A DNA stretch of 49,938 nucleotides from Candidatus Krumholzibacteriia bacterium (GCA_030592845.1 JAUVII010000006.1:1-49938); one strand, 5' to 3'; shown: positions 8,683 to 17,867, numbered from the stretch's first letter. Numbers and translations: made by a program. The notes: generated from the letters alone by a model not told the origin.

Positions 8683-9740
8683 AGGATCAATCTTCCTTCA
8701 AGCGGATCCTCCTGATTCGACGCAAAGCTCTTGGCGATGCCCTGGTGAGCATGAGGGCGGTCCTCGAAGTCGCCCGGGCCTGGCCGGACGCCTCTGTTGA
8801 CCTGGTCATTGACCGGCCCTTTGCCTCTCTCCTTGATGGTCTTGCGGGACGCGCGCCGAGGCCCGGGAATTTTCAGGTTTTGTCCTGGCCTCCCGAAGCG
8901 GGACAATCATGGTTGATGAAGTTGAGAGGTGGCCGATACGATCTGGTGATCGATTGGCTGGGCAGTCCGCGCACGGCCCTGTGGACCATGTTGACCGGCG
9001 CTCCTGTGCGGGTGGGCTATGATTTGCCCCGGCGGCGATGGGCCTACAACGTCAAGGTGCCGCGGAACCGGACGGGCCGATGGGAACTGCGCGGTTTTGC
9101 CGGAGAAGCGTTTCTCGATCCTTTGCGCTGCCTGGGGCTGGAGCCCGGTCCCTGGCGTGACGGGTTCGCCCGCCTGGAAAGCCCGGGTCCGGCCACGGCC
9201 GGATTCAGCGGCGAATTTCGGACCTGGCTGGAAAGTTGGATTTCCATTCCCGGGACCCCGGTCGTCATGATGATGAGCGCCACCTGGAGCGCCAAGGGAT
9301 GGCCAACTTCCCATGCCGCCCAATTGTTCAAGGATTTGGGTCGCCGTGGTTATAATCCGATCCTGGTGACGGGACCCGGGGATATCGTCCTTGAGGGGGA
9401 ACTGCGAAAACTGCTGCCAGGGAGTGCAATCGCGCCGCCAACATCACTTTTGGAACTGGCGCATCTGTTGGAGCATGCCGGCGTTTTCGTGGGGACGGAC
9501 TGCGGCCCCCGCCATCTGGCGGCGAGTCTGGGGGTCCCGACGGTGACCCTGTTCGGCGCCACCGATCCAGTTGGCTGGAACCCGGCGGTCCCGGAACATG
9601 TTTCAGTACGGACGGACGAGGAATGTTCCCCATGCGACCTGGCCGACTGTCCCGTGCCCGGCCATCCCTGCATGACTGAACTGTTGCCCGGGGTGGTAAT
9701 GAAGGCTGTGGAACGGGTTTTGGAACTCAGTTCCCCTTGA
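8679..9740 (+). CDS. GT9 heptosyltransferase-family protein
   Basis: 353 residues, fourth GT9 member. N-terminal loop LLIRRKALGDALVSM, central SATWSAKGWP donor-binding segment, and C-terminal GTDCGPRHLAASLGVPTVTLFG in place of the GNDSG motif, followed by CSPCDLADCPVPGHPC. The ATG at 8679 shares ATGA with the stop of the previous gene, so the two are translationally coupled. Likely builds the LPS core or a related surface glycan; acceptor and donor are unknown. Confidence 0.82.
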   Translation: MKDQSSFKRILLIRRKALGDALVSMRAVLEVARAWPDASVDLVIDRPFASLLDGLAGRAPRPGNFQVLSWPPEAGQSWLMKLRGGRYDLVIDWLGSPRTALWTMLTGAPVRVGYDLPRRRWAYNVKVPRNRTGRWELRGFAGEAFLDPLRCLGLEPGPWRDGFARLESPGPATAGFSGEFRTWLESWISIPGTPVVMMMSATWSAKGWPTSHAAQLFKDLGRRGYNPILVTGPGDIVLEGELRKLLPGSAIAPPTSLLELAHLLEHAGVFVGTDCGPRHLAASLGVPTVTLFGATDPVGWNPAVPEHVSVRTDEECSPCDLADCPVPGHPCMTELLPGVVMKAVERVLELSSP

Positions 9741-9751
9741 AAGGTTTTATC

Positions 9752-10591
9752 GTGAAATATCTGCGGATTATAAAAGGTTTTCGACCACAAGCCCCGATGG
9801 TCGTCCGGGGATTGTCCCTGGCCCTGGGCATGATGGCCATCAGCGGCGCAGCGCCTTCTTTTGCAGGTGAGGAACCGGTTTCCTACCAGGCGGCTCCGTC
9901 CGTATACGGACCTGGCGAACGTATGGTATTCAGCATCGGTTACGGACCCATCAACGCCGGTGAGGGCATTCTCGAGGTTCTCGGGCTGGTGGAATATAAA
10001 GGGCGTACCTGCTACCACATCCAGAGCAAGGCCAACAGCAACCGTTTTTTCTCCTCGATCTACAAGGTGAGAGACAAGGTCACCAGTTACATCGATGTGG
10101 AAACCCTTTACAGCCGGTACTTTCACAAAAGGCTGCGGGAGGGCGATTACAAAAAAACGGTGGAGGTGGATTTCGACCACTTGGAGGAGGAGGCGCGTTA
10201 CGCAAACGGCGAGGTCTATCCCATATCCGCCGGAGTTCAGGACGTGTTGTCTGCATTTTTCTTCGTGCGAAATCTCGAACTCATCGAGGGGCGGGTCTAC
10301 GAGGTTCCCGCCCACAGTTCGCGGCGCACCTACGATCTGAAAGTCATCATTCACGGCAAGGAAAAGGTGGAAGTGGAGGCGGGAACGTGGAATTGTTTTG
10401 TGGTTGAACCGGTCATCGAGGGCGAGGGCCTGTTCAAGCACGAAGGAAAGATGACCCTGTATATTTCCGATGACGCCAATCGGATCCCGGTTCTGATAAA
10501 AACCAAGGTGCCGGTCGGATCAATCAATGTGGAGTTGAAGTCATACCGGCTGGGTACTCCCCTGGTGTCCGCCGGAAACGAGTCCGAATGA
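9752..10591 (+). CDS. DUF3108 family exported protein
   Basis: 279 residues with an N-terminal signal-like hydrophobic segment (about residues 15-38, ending near PSFA) and a DUF3108 body: YGPGERMVFSIGYGPINAGEGILEV at the start, KVRDKVTSYIDVETLYSRYF in the middle and WNCFVVEPVIEGEG towards the end. DUF3108 proteins are predicted periplasmic beta-rich proteins of unknown role. GTG 9752 is preferred because AAAGG is about 7 bases upstream; TTG 9737 would give a TTGA overlap with the previous gene. It sits inside the glycan cluster, suggesting an envelope role, but no function can be assigned. Confidence 0.8.
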   Translation: MKYLRIIKGFRPQAPMVVRGLSLALGMMAISGAAPSFAGEEPVSYQAAPSVYGPGERMVFSIGYGPINAGEGILEVLGLVEYKGRTCYHIQSKANSNRFFSSIYKVRDKVTSYIDVETLYSRYFHKRLREGDYKKTVEVDFDHLEEEARYANGEVYPISAGVQDVLSAFFFVRNLELIEGRVYEVPAHSSRRTYDLKVIIHGKEKVEVEAGTWNCFVVEPVIEGEGLFKHEGKMTLYISDDANRIPVLIKTKVPVGSINVELKSYRLGTPLVSAGNESE

Positions 10592-10610
10592 ACCGAAGAG
10601 GCCAACACAC

Positions 10611-12194
10611 ATGACATCAGTTCAACCTTCGGGATCTCTGGTCCCCCCGTCCGACTGGGCTTCGGGTGATGGCGGGGAACCTGTCGGCATCACCCCGGGT
10701 TTTTTGATACTGGTCACCCTGGTGGGGGCCGTGCTCCGGCTTTACTCGCTTACAGGGCAGTCCCTGTGGGTTGATGAATTGCTTACCTGGCAGATGATCC
10801 GGCAGGGCATTCCGGCCACGTATATCGAGCAACTTTTGGACACCATCCAGGGACCGCTCTACCTGGGGGTGACCTGGCCGCTGATTCGTCTTCAGGATTC
10901 CGCCCTCATGCTTCGCTTGCCAGCCGCCCTGGCCGGGATCGTCACCGTGCCGCTGTTCGGTTTGGCGGTTGCCAGGATGCTGGGTGGCAAAGCTGGGCGG
11001 CTGGCGGTGCTGCTGTTCGCCCTGAATCCCTTTCATGTCTGGTACAGCCAGGAGGGCCGCGGTTATGCTTTCCTTATCCTGTTTTCCGTTCTGATGGCCC
11101 TGGCCGTCGGACCTCTGGCGGCGCGCAAAACCGGTTTCCGTTCCGCCGCCCTGTTTGCCTTGGCCACCGCGGCGGCGGCCTGGAGTAATCTGGGCGGGAT
11201 GTTCCTGTGGCTGGGCATGGGTCTCGGGATTCTCCTGTTTTTTCTTCCCGCCGACCGACGGCAATGGGGGACCGTGGTATTGGCCTTTGGCGCCGGGGTG
11301 ATGCTGGTGCTTCCCTGGCTGTTGAAAGCGGCCGGCATCTGGGCTGTCGACCGTGTCCTGCCCGGAGGAGGGACCGGGGAAGCCCTCCGTGGCGAGACCA
11401 CTTTTTCCCTGTTCGCCTGGCCCTACACGCTTCATACTTTTTTCTACGGGTACAGCCTCGGGCCTTCCCTGAGGGAGCTCCATCAGCCCGACAGGATTGC
11501 GGTCCTCAAACATTCCCTGCCAATTCTGCTGGCCGGCGCGTTGCCGGTGGGAATGGGACTGGCCGGGGGCCTGTTCCGGATTGACCGGAAACGCGCCGTC
11601 CTGTTGGTGTGGATCATCGTCCCGGTGCTGGTCCTGACCTTTCTTGCCGTGCGGAATGTCAAACCCTGGAATCCCCGCTATATCGCCATGTCCCTGCCCT
11701 GGGTCCTGGCCTTTACCGCCTGGGGTCTGACCCGCCTTCCGCGACGGGTCGGTATAGCGGCGACGGTGTTGTTGACATGTTTGACCCTTTGGTCTTTGGG
11801 CGGTTATTATTGGGATGGGCGGTACGCCAAGGCCGATGTTCGGGCCGCGGCCGCTTTTCTCGAAGATGGCAATTCCGCCGGAGATCCACTGATCGTCCCG
11901 GTGGTGACTTCGGTGTTCAAATATTATTACAGGGGCTCCGGTGAGGTGATCGACACCTACGGGATGCCCATGCTCCGGACCGCCGCCGATGCCGATGAAT
12001 TCTGCGAGCAGGTTCTGGGTGATGTCTCCCGGGTCAGGTTGGTACTTGCCAGGGAGTGGTATTTCGATCCGCAGGGGCATTTACCGGTAGCCATGTCGCG
12101 GCGGGGACATCTACGGCAGACCATGTCCGCCGCCGGGGTCAGGGTGTATGATTGGGAACATCAGGAGACAGCGAAGCAATACCATGGGGACTGA
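10611..12194 (+). CDS. GT39/ArnT-like integral membrane glycosyltransferase
   Basis: 527-residue polytopic membrane protein. The first membrane segment and the following loop (LRLYSLTGQSLWVDELLTW) contain the acidic Asp-Glu typical of the first periplasmic loop of GT-C enzymes such as ArnT and PMT. PFHVWYSQEGRGYAF is the second recognisable motif. About ten hydrophobic segments follow up to residue 400, then a soluble periplasmic C-terminal part. Such enzymes transfer sugars from polyprenyl-phosphate carriers outside the inner membrane, for example to lipid A or proteins. It lies between the DUF3108 gene and a phosphoglycosyl transferase gene that it overlaps by 11 bases. The acceptor is unknown. 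Confidence 0.8.
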   Translation: MTSVQPSGSLVPPSDWASGDGGEPVGITPGFLILVTLVGAVLRLYSLTGQSLWVDELLTWQMIRQGIPATYIEQLLDTIQGPLYLGVTWPLIRLQDSALMLRLPAALAGIVTVPLFGLAVARMLGGKAGRLAVLLFALNPFHVWYSQEGRGYAFLILFSVLMALAVGPLAARKTGFRSAALFALATAAAAWSNLGGMFLWLGMGLGILLFFLPADRRQWGTVVLAFGAGVMLVLPWLLKAAGIWAVDRVLPGGGTGEALRGETTFSLFAWPYTLHTFFYGYSLGPSLRELHQPDRIAVLKHSLPILLAGALPVGMGLAGGLFRIDRKRAVLLVWIIVPVLVLTFLAVRNVKPWNPRYIAMSLPWVLAFTAWGLTRLPRRVGIAATVLLTCLTLWSLGGYYWDGRYAKADVRAAAAFLEDGNSAGDPLIVPVVTSVFKYYYRGSGEVIDTYGMPMLRTAADADEFCEQVLGDVSRVRLVLAREWYFDPQGHLPVAMSRRGHLRQTMSAAGVRVYDWEHQETAKQYHGD

Positions 12195-12873
12195 CAACTT
12201 TTACGGCAGTGAGGCCGGTTTCGACGAATTCGTCGGTGATTTCGCCGAGGGCTACGCCGGCCGGTCCTCCTTCGGATACCGCCTTGTCAAAAGAATGTTC
12301 GATCTGGCCGCCTCCCTTTTTGGCCTGATGCTGATCCTGCCCCTGCTTCCCTTCATCGTGCTGTTGATCAAACTGGAGACACCCGGCCCCATCTTCTTCA
12401 GGCAGCTTCGGGTCGGTTTCCGCGGTCGCATTTTCCATTGTTACAAGTTTCGTTCGATGGCCATCGACGCGGAAAGCCAGAAGGAGCAAATGCAGCATTT
12501 GAATGAAGCCACCGGTGCGGCCTTCAAGATCAAGGACGATCCCCGGATCACGGGCGTGGGGCGTTTCCTGCGGCGGAGCAGCCTGGACGAATTCCCCCAG
12601 CTGTTCAACGTATTCATCGGGGACATGAGCATTGTTGGTCCCCGGCCCCAGATCCCTTCCGAAGTGGGGGATTACACATCCGCCCACGCGCGCCGTCTGT
12701 TGGTGAAACCGGGACTGACCTGTTTGTGGCAGGTATCCGGCCGCAGCCATCTGGATTTTCTGGAATGGATGGAACTGGACCAGGAGTATGTCCGCCAGGC
12801 CGGGTTGAAGATGGACCTGCATGTCCTGACCCGCACTCTGCCGGCCGTCATCGAAAGAAAGGGCGCCTATTGA
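12184..12873 (+). CDS. Polyprenyl-phosphate sugar-1-phosphate transferase (bacterial sugar transferase family)
   Basis: 229-residue monotopic phosphoglycosyl transferase that starts a surface glycan by moving sugar-1-phosphate onto undecaprenyl phosphate. After one re-entrant hydrophobic segment (about residues 38-62) come the family motifs KFRSM, DPRITGVGRFLRR, SLDEFPQLFNV with the catalytic Asp-Glu, DMSIVGPRP and VKPGLTCLWQVSGR. The four-helix N-terminal domain of WbaP/WcaJ is absent, so this is the small form. ATG 12184 is chosen; ATG 12148 would overlap the previous gene by 47 bases. The stop overlaps the acpS start (TTGA). Confidence 0.88.
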   Translation: MGTDNFYGSEAGFDEFVGDFAEGYAGRSSFGYRLVKRMFDLAASLFGLMLILPLLPFIVLLIKLETPGPIFFRQLRVGFRGRIFHCYKFRSMAIDAESQKEQMQHLNEATGAAFKIKDDPRITGVGRFLRRSSLDEFPQLFNVFIGDMSIVGPRPQIPSEVGDYTSAHARRLLVKPGLTCLWQVSGRSHLDFLEWMELDQEYVRQAGLKMDLHVLTRTLPAVIERKGAY

Positions 12874-13250
12874 GTGTTGTGGGTATCGGTACCGATATCG
12901 TTTCGGTCCAGCGCATGGCCGATCTTTTGCTACGCCATGGGCCGCGATTTCTGGACCGATGTTTTCGGCCGGGGGATCTGCTTGTCCCCGAGGCCCGGAA
13001 CGATCCCGAGCCCAACCACCTGGCCGGTCGTTGGGCCGCCAAAGAGGCGTTTTTGAAGGCTCTCGGGGCCGATGTGCGGGGGATCCCCTATCGGGACATC
13101 GAAGTACGCAGGTCACCCGCGGGGCCGGTGCGTATCGTGCTCCACGGAAAGGCCTTGGCCGCCGTGAAACGGGTGGGTGGGCAACGTGTCCATCTGGCCA
13201 TCAGTCACGAACGGGAATACGCGGTCGCCATGGTTCTGGTGGAAAACTGA
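12870..13250 (+). CDS. acpS: Holo-[acyl-carrier-protein] synthase
   Basis: 126 residues, the usual AcpS length. It transfers 4'-phosphopantetheine from CoA to acyl carrier protein. Motifs: GIGTDIVSVQRM with the magnesium Asp, RCFRPGD (equivalent of the F-x-E segment), and WAAKEAFLKALG with the conserved Glu and Lys. Start is TTG 12870, overlapping the preceding stop by 4 bases; homology begins there, and the long upstream open frame inside the sugar transferase gene is not coding. Last gene of the glycan cluster. Confidence 0.92.
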   Translation: MSVVGIGTDIVSVQRMADLLLRHGPRFLDRCFRPGDLLVPEARNDPEPNHLAGRWAAKEAFLKALGADVRGIPYRDIEVRRSPAGPVRIVLHGKALAAVKRVGGQRVHLAISHEREYAVAMVLVEN

Positions 13251-13266
13251 GGGTTTCCCAAAACTC

Positions 13267-13295
13267 TTGGACCCCGACGCCGTGTGTGCTAAATT
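13267..13295 (+). promoter_or_regulatory. Candidate extended -10 promoter for phzF
   Basis: TTGGAC (13267-13272), 17 bases, then TAAATT (13290-13295) directly preceded by TGC (13287-13289), an extended -10. It lies in the 146-base gap after acpS, the longest gap since hsp20, so a new transcript is plausible here. The -35 match is weak. Confidence 0.4.
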
Positions 13296-13396
13296 CTGTT
13301 GTCGGCATACGGGGTTGGCCAGGCCTGGGAACAGGGCTGGCGCTTTTAGTGGAAACCCCTTTGTAGAACCTTTGGCTCAAGGCGGCCCTCCCGATC

Positions 13397-14299
13397 ATGG
13401 AACTGGATTTCCTTCTCATTGATGTTTTTACGGACAAGGCCTTTGGCGGGAGCCGCCTTTATCTGTTTCCCGATGGTAATGGGGTACCCACCGATTTGAT
13501 GCAAAACCTGGCCATGGAGCTGGGCGCTGGCGAGACCGCGTTTGTCGTCCCCGGATCCAACTCCGGATCAGGCCTGCGTGTTTTTACCCCTTCGGCGGAA
13601 ATTCCCTTCGGCGGTCATTCGGTCCTGGGGGCGACCTTTGCCCTGGATCATCTGGAGCGCCGTGTCGGGGGGGAGGATTCCCAACCCTTTGTCTGGGAAC
13701 TGGAATCCGGTCACTACCAGGTGGTGACCACCGAAGAGTCCGGGAAACGGATCTACAGCCTGCAACTTGATACCCCGGTTTTCATGGGCCAGTATTTCCA
13801 TCGTGGCAAGGTTGCCCGAACCCTGGGTCTGCCCGAAGACGATATCGCGATTACGGGATTGCCCTGTGAAGTCATCTCCACCGGTCTTCCCATTCACATT
13901 GTTCCTTTGGCTTCCCTGGAGGCCATGGGCCGAATCATTCTGCGCAATCGCGATGCCGATGCCATTGCCCGTGACCTTGGTTTTGGCGACCTCTTCGTGT
14001 TCACCTGCGAAACCGTCCAGTCCGAAGCGACCGTGCACTGCCGGATGTTCGCGCCCTACTTCGGGATTCCCGAAGATGCCGCCAGCGGAGCCGCGACCGG
14101 GGCCCTGGTGGCCTACCTGGTCAAGCACCGCCTGGTGAAGTACAGCTCCAAGGTGCGAATCATCAGCGAGCAGGGCCTCGAAATGGGTCGCCCCAGTCGA
14201 ATCATTGCCGAAGCCGGAATTTCCGGAGGGCAGGCCACCGACATCCGCGTCGGCGGTCAGTGTGTCCTGGTCGGGTCCGGCAGCATCAACATTTCCTGA
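13397..14299 (+). CDS. PhzF family isomerase-like protein
   Basis: 300 residues with the two-domain diaminopimelate-epimerase-like fold of the PhzF family. Seen motifs: IDVFTDKAFGGSRLYLF (family usually FGGNP, here GGSR), ELGAGETAFV with the glutamate matching the PhzF active-site Glu, IPFGGHSVLGATFAL, and IPEDAASGAATGALVAYL near the end, matching the GEDPATGSA family signature. PhzF members are isomerases or unknown; there are no phenazine genes here, so a phenazine role is unlikely. It is followed 48 bases later by an acyl-CoA dehydrogenase gene. Confidence 0.85.
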   Translation: MELDFLLIDVFTDKAFGGSRLYLFPDGNGVPTDLMQNLAMELGAGETAFVVPGSNSGSGLRVFTPSAEIPFGGHSVLGATFALDHLERRVGGEDSQPFVWELESGHYQVVTTEESGKRIYSLQLDTPVFMGQYFHRGKVARTLGLPEDDIAITGLPCEVISTGLPIHIVPLASLEAMGRIILRNRDADAIARDLGFGDLFVFTCETVQSEATVHCRMFAPYFGIPEDAASGAATGALVAYLVKHRLVKYSSKVRIISEQGLEMGRPSRIIAEAGISGGQATDIRVGGQCVLVGSGSINIS

Positions 14300-14347
14300 G
14301 CCCGCATCCATTTACCTGGGGGCCGAGTCGAAAGCGAGGATGGGTCC

Positions 14348-16006
14348 ATGAATGTCCCAGCCGGTTTGTCCACCGAGATGTGCGATATGGTCATTCAGAC
14401 ACTTCGTCAGGTGGTCGGGCGCGAACTGCCCGACGAAATGATCATGGAGCTCGATGCGAAGGACCAATTTCCAGACGAATTCATCCAGAAGCTGTTGTCT
14501 CCGGATGTTGGCCTTCACCTGGTATTTCTGCCGGAGGAGAATGGCGGACTCGGTGGGGGAGCGCGTGATATTTGCAGTGTTTGTGAAGAGATGGCCACGC
14601 TTGACCTGGGTGTGGCGACGGCGTTTCTGGCTATTTGTCTTGGCACCGATCCTATTCTCGTCGGTGGAACCCCTGAACAGAAAAACCTTTGGCTCAATCG
14701 GATCGCTTCCGAGGGCCTGATCGTGGCCTACGGGGTGACCGAACCCGAAGCGGGCAGCGATGTGGCCGGGCTCAAGGCCACCGCCGACCGGATCCTGGAT
14801 GCGGATGGCAACATCACCGGCTACAGATTGAATGGATCCAAACAGTTCATCACCAATGGCGGCGTGGCCCAGATCTATACCATCCTGGCCAGGACACCCG
14901 AAGGGCTCAGCTTTTTCGTGGTGGAACGGGGTACTCCCGGCCTGTCCGTGGGCAAGCACGAGGAAAAACACGGCATTCGGGCCTCCAATACCACCGGTGT
15001 CCTGCTCGAAGACGTGGACATACCCGCCGAGAATCTGATCGGCCTGGTCGAAGGCCAGGGCCTCAAGCAGGCCAACGCCGTATTCGGCTACACCCGGTTG
15101 ATGGTCGGAGCGTTTGGTCTCGGAGGGGGGCAGGGGCCCTTGACCCGGGCGCTGGCCTACGGCAAAGCCCGTGAACAGTTCGGCGCGCCCCTGGTGGAAA
15201 AACAGGGGTATCTGTTCAAGTTGCTCGTGGAAAACTGGATCGATCTTGCCGCCGGCCGCGCGCACATGGAAAAGGTCGCCCTGCAGATCGACGGCGGTGA
15301 AAAGGACATGGGCACCGAGGGGTCCATTGCCAAGTATTGGAGCACCGAAGCCGGCAACCGCGCCGCGGATGCCTCGATCCAGGCCCTGGGCGGCTACGGC
15401 TATGCCCGTGAATACGTGGTGGAAAAAATGCGGAGGGATGTGCGCATCACCACCATCTACGAAGGCACCAGTGAAATCCAGCAGAGCATCATCGCCATGT
15501 ACCGGTGGAAGGAAACAGTCCGGTCCAAGGGGGAATTCTACAACAACCTTGCTTCGCAGATGGACCAACTCCACGAGGCTGACCCCACGGTTGGCGCCGC
15601 CATGGCAGCGGCCGCGTTTCGGGGGCTCAACGATGTGGTGCAGTACATGCACGGGGCCCGCTTGACCAGGAACCAGATCGTGATGTTCTCCCTGGCGGAC
15701 ATGATAACCGTCAGTGAAGTGTCTTGCGCCTTGGCTGGAAAAGCCGCACGCCTCAGTAATGAAGGCGACCCTACGGCCGCGGCGTTCAGCGCCATGAGCC
15801 GGGTGTTTGCGCGCAAGGCGGTTAGAATGGTTTCCACTGGCGCGGGGCTTTGCGCCGGCGGTTGGACCGAAAACAGTGACGAGGAGGCCCTGAAGGCTGG
15901 GAGCGACCTTCTGGAAACCGTTGAGTCGCGTTTTTCAGTGAAACTCACCGCCGGTCTGTGGCGGGATATGGAATACGTGGGCGATTATCTCAAGAACCTC
16001 GATTGA
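14348..16006 (+). CDS. Acyl-CoA dehydrogenase, long form with C-terminal extension
   Basis: 552-residue FAD enzyme that oxidises acyl-CoA to 2-enoyl-CoA. Middle-domain signature VTEPEAGSDVAG and the C-terminal signature QALGGYGYAREY are present. The catalytic base is Glu372 in TTIYEGTSEIQ. Standard members end soon after this point; here about 150 further helical residues follow (roughly 400-552), as in very-long-chain and related larger dehydrogenases. The ATG at 14348 follows a GAGGATGG sequence. The chain-length preference cannot be read. The gene for a TPR protein starts 7 bases after the stop. Confidence 0.92.
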   Translation: MNVPAGLSTEMCDMVIQTLRQVVGRELPDEMIMELDAKDQFPDEFIQKLLSPDVGLHLVFLPEENGGLGGGARDICSVCEEMATLDLGVATAFLAICLGTDPILVGGTPEQKNLWLNRIASEGLIVAYGVTEPEAGSDVAGLKATADRILDADGNITGYRLNGSKQFITNGGVAQIYTILARTPEGLSFFVVERGTPGLSVGKHEEKHGIRASNTTGVLLEDVDIPAENLIGLVEGQGLKQANAVFGYTRLMVGAFGLGGGQGPLTRALAYGKAREQFGAPLVEKQGYLFKLLVENWIDLAAGRAHMEKVALQIDGGEKDMGTEGSIAKYWSTEAGNRAADASIQALGGYGYAREYVVEKMRRDVRITTIYEGTSEIQQSIIAMYRWKETVRSKGEFYNNLASQMDQLHEADPTVGAAMAAAAFRGLNDVVQYMHGARLTRNQIVMFSLADMITVSEVSCALAGKAARLSNEGDPTAAAFSAMSRVFARKAVRMVSTGAGLCAGGWTENSDEEALKAGSDLLETVESRFSVKLTAGLWRDMEYVGDYLKNLD

Positions 16007-16012
16007 GTTTGG

Positions 16013-16756
16013 ATGACAATGGATCTGAACGGGAAAATCGAAATTTTCAGCGAACGGTTGGCGGAGGACCCGCACTCCCGGGTGTTCGCTCCGCTGGCTG
16101 ATTTGTTGCGTCAGGCCGGCAGGGGTGATGATGCCCTGGAACTGTTGGATGACGGGCTGGGACGGCACCCCGACTATGTTTCGGCCCTGGTGATCAAGGG
16201 GCAGACTCTTTTGGATCTCGGGAGGGTTGATCAGGCCAGGATTGCCTTGGCACAGGCACTTGAACTGGACAGCGAGAATTTCGTCGTCCTGCGGCTTCTG
16301 ACCGAAGACGCCCGGAGCCGCCAGGCCTGGGAAGAATCCATTCCCTTGTTGGAACAGCTGGTTGTCCTGGACCCGGATGACGACCGCTGGCCCGGAGCTT
16401 TGGCCGAAGCCAAACAATTCGCCCGGCAGGACCTGCCGCCGGTCTCCGCTAAATCGTCTTTCGCCACCATGACCCTGGTGGATATCTATCTCGCCCAGGG
16501 ATATCGCGACAGGGCCCTCGACGCTTTGGGACAGATGGCTTTACGCGAACCCAATCGCCAGGATATTCGTCGTCGCATGGAAGAGTTGAAAACCCGGGAC
16601 CTGACCGCGTCTCCCGTCGATGGTGCTTCGATTCCCTCGGCCACTGGCCCCCTGGACGGTTTAAAGCCCCGTCCGGCGGAACGGCGGGTCGATGAAAAGA
16701 AGAAGTTCGAGGAGTGGATCAATCGCATCCGCGAGGACGGAGGAACCTCCACGTGA
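16013..16756 (+). CDS. Tetratricopeptide-repeat protein
   Basis: 247 residues without signal peptide or membrane segment, so probably cytoplasmic. At least four TPR-like helical pairs can be read, for example residues 23-56 (PLADLLRQAGRGDDALELLDDGL), 57-90 (ALVIKGQTLLDLGRVDQARIAL) and about 147-180 (TLVDIYLAQGYRDRALDAL). The tail (KKFEEWINRIRED) is charged and helical. TPRs mediate protein binding; the partner is unknown. The stop overlaps the aroQ GTG start (GTGA). Confidence 0.8.
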   Translation: MTMDLNGKIEIFSERLAEDPHSRVFAPLADLLRQAGRGDDALELLDDGLGRHPDYVSALVIKGQTLLDLGRVDQARIALAQALELDSENFVVLRLLTEDARSRQAWEESIPLLEQLVVLDPDDDRWPGALAEAKQFARQDLPPVSAKSSFATMTLVDIYLAQGYRDRALDALGQMALREPNRQDIRRRMEELKTRDLTASPVDGASIPSATGPLDGLKPRPAERRVDEKKKFEEWINRIREDGGTST

Positions 16757-17208
16757 CGCACAAGGTGGTGATGATCGGAGGCCCCAATCTGGGGCGCCTG
16801 GGTTCCCGGCAACCTGAAATTTACGGGGACACCACCTGGGGTCAGCTGGAAGTAATGTGTCTGGGCTGGGCTTCGGAATCCGACTTCGATCTGGAATTCG
16901 TGCAGTCGGACATGGAGGGGGATATTGTCGGGATGATCCACCGGGCAGGCGATACCGCGGACGGCCTCGTCATCAATGCCGCCGCCTATACCCACACTTC
17001 GGTGGCCATTCGCGACGCCCTGGCCGCCGTGGATATCCCCGTAGTGGAATTGCATCTGACCAATCCCGATGCACGGGAATCCTTTCGGCGCACTAACCTG
17101 CTGGCGGACGTTGTGACAGCTGGAATCCGGGGGTTTGGCATAGAAGGCTACCGCCTGGCCCTGTTCGGCATGGCCGCCCTTCTGGCAGACAGACCCCCCC
17201 GAGGCTAA
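16753..17208 (+). CDS. aroQ: 3-dehydroquinate dehydratase, type II
   Basis: 151 residues, normal for type II dehydroquinase, third step of the shikimate pathway. The N-terminal motif is GGPNLGRLGSRQPEIYG (usual form NGPNLNLLGxRxPxxYG), retaining the catalytic Arg and Tyr. NAAAYTHTSVAIRDAL holds the catalytic His, and ELHLTNPDARESFRR holds substrate-binding His and Arg. GTG 16753 is chosen because homology begins there and it overlaps the TPR gene stop by 4 bases. The odd GG and GR positions in the first loop are variations, not losses of key residues. Confidence 0.93.
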   Translation: MTHKVVMIGGPNLGRLGSRQPEIYGDTTWGQLEVMCLGWASESDFDLEFVQSDMEGDIVGMIHRAGDTADGLVINAAAYTHTSVAIRDALAAVDIPVVELHLTNPDARESFRRTNLLADVVTAGIRGFGIEGYRLALFGMAALLADRPPRG

Positions 17209-17309
17209 CATTCATTGCCAGATGAGGGCCGGCGTGTTATCAATAAGCCGATTTTAATACGGTTGAAAGACCGCACCGCATCACTGTATTTGGGAAAGCG
17301 AGGACGTAG

Positions 17310-17867
17310 TTGGCTGATACAAGCAATTTCCGGACGGGATTCACCATGAAGCACAGGCAGGGTTTGTGGTCCATTGTGGAATTCCAGCATGTAAAACCCG
17401 GCAAGGGGCCGGCTTTTGTCCGTACCAAGTTGAAAAACGTGGAAAACGGGAAAGTCGTCGAACATACTTTTCGCGCCGGGGAAAAGGTTGAAGAAGTTCG
17501 GTTGGAACGCCGGGAGTTCCAATACTTGTATCCCGACGGCGAATTTTTTGTTTTCATGAATACGTCAACATACGAGCAGATCCAGTTGCACAAGGATGCC
17601 CTGGGGGACGTGCCCAAATTCATCAAGGAAAGCGACATGTGCAGTGTGTTGCTGCTCGAGGAAAAACCCCTGATGGTCGAAGCTCCCCTGACGGTGGAAC
17701 TTCAGGTGAAGCAAACGGACCCGGGGTTGCGCGGCGATACGGCCCAGGGTGGTTCCAAGCCCGCCACCATGGAAACGGATCTCGTGGTCCAGGTGCCTCT
17801 TTTTATCGAAGAAGGCCAGGTCCTGAAGATCGATTCCCGTACGGGGAAATACCTGGGCAGGGTTTGA
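17310..17867 (+). CDS. efp: Translation elongation factor P
   Basis: 185 residues, normal length. EF-P binds between the P and E sites of the ribosome and rescues stalling on polyproline. The N-terminal KOW-like domain carries the loop HVKPGKGPAF; Lys32 is at the position modified in many bacteria (Lys34 in E. coli). Two OB domains follow, the last containing LEEGQ-like IEEGQVLKIDSRTGKYLGR. The start is TTG 17310, with GAGGA about 6 bases upstream. No EF-P modification gene is in the window, so the modification type is unknown. Confidence 0.95.
   Translation: MADTSNFRTGFTMKHRQGLWSIVEFQHVKPGKGPAFVRTKLKNVENGKVVEHTFRAGEKVEEVRLERREFQYLYPDGEFFVFMNTSTYEQIQLHKDALGDVPKFIKESDMCSVLLLEEKPLMVEAPLTVELQVKQTDPGLRGDTAQGGSKPATMETDLVVQVPLFIEEGQVLKIDSRTGKYLGRV

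Noticed and set aside
10617-12080. 487-codon minus-strand open frame opposite the GT39-type gene
   Set aside because: Low-complexity Gln/Gly/Pro/His-rich translation typical of antisense to a membrane protein gene.
13397-14299. Phenazine biosynthesis
   Set aside because: Only a PhzF-family protein is present; no other phz gene is nearby and most PhzF homologues have other roles.
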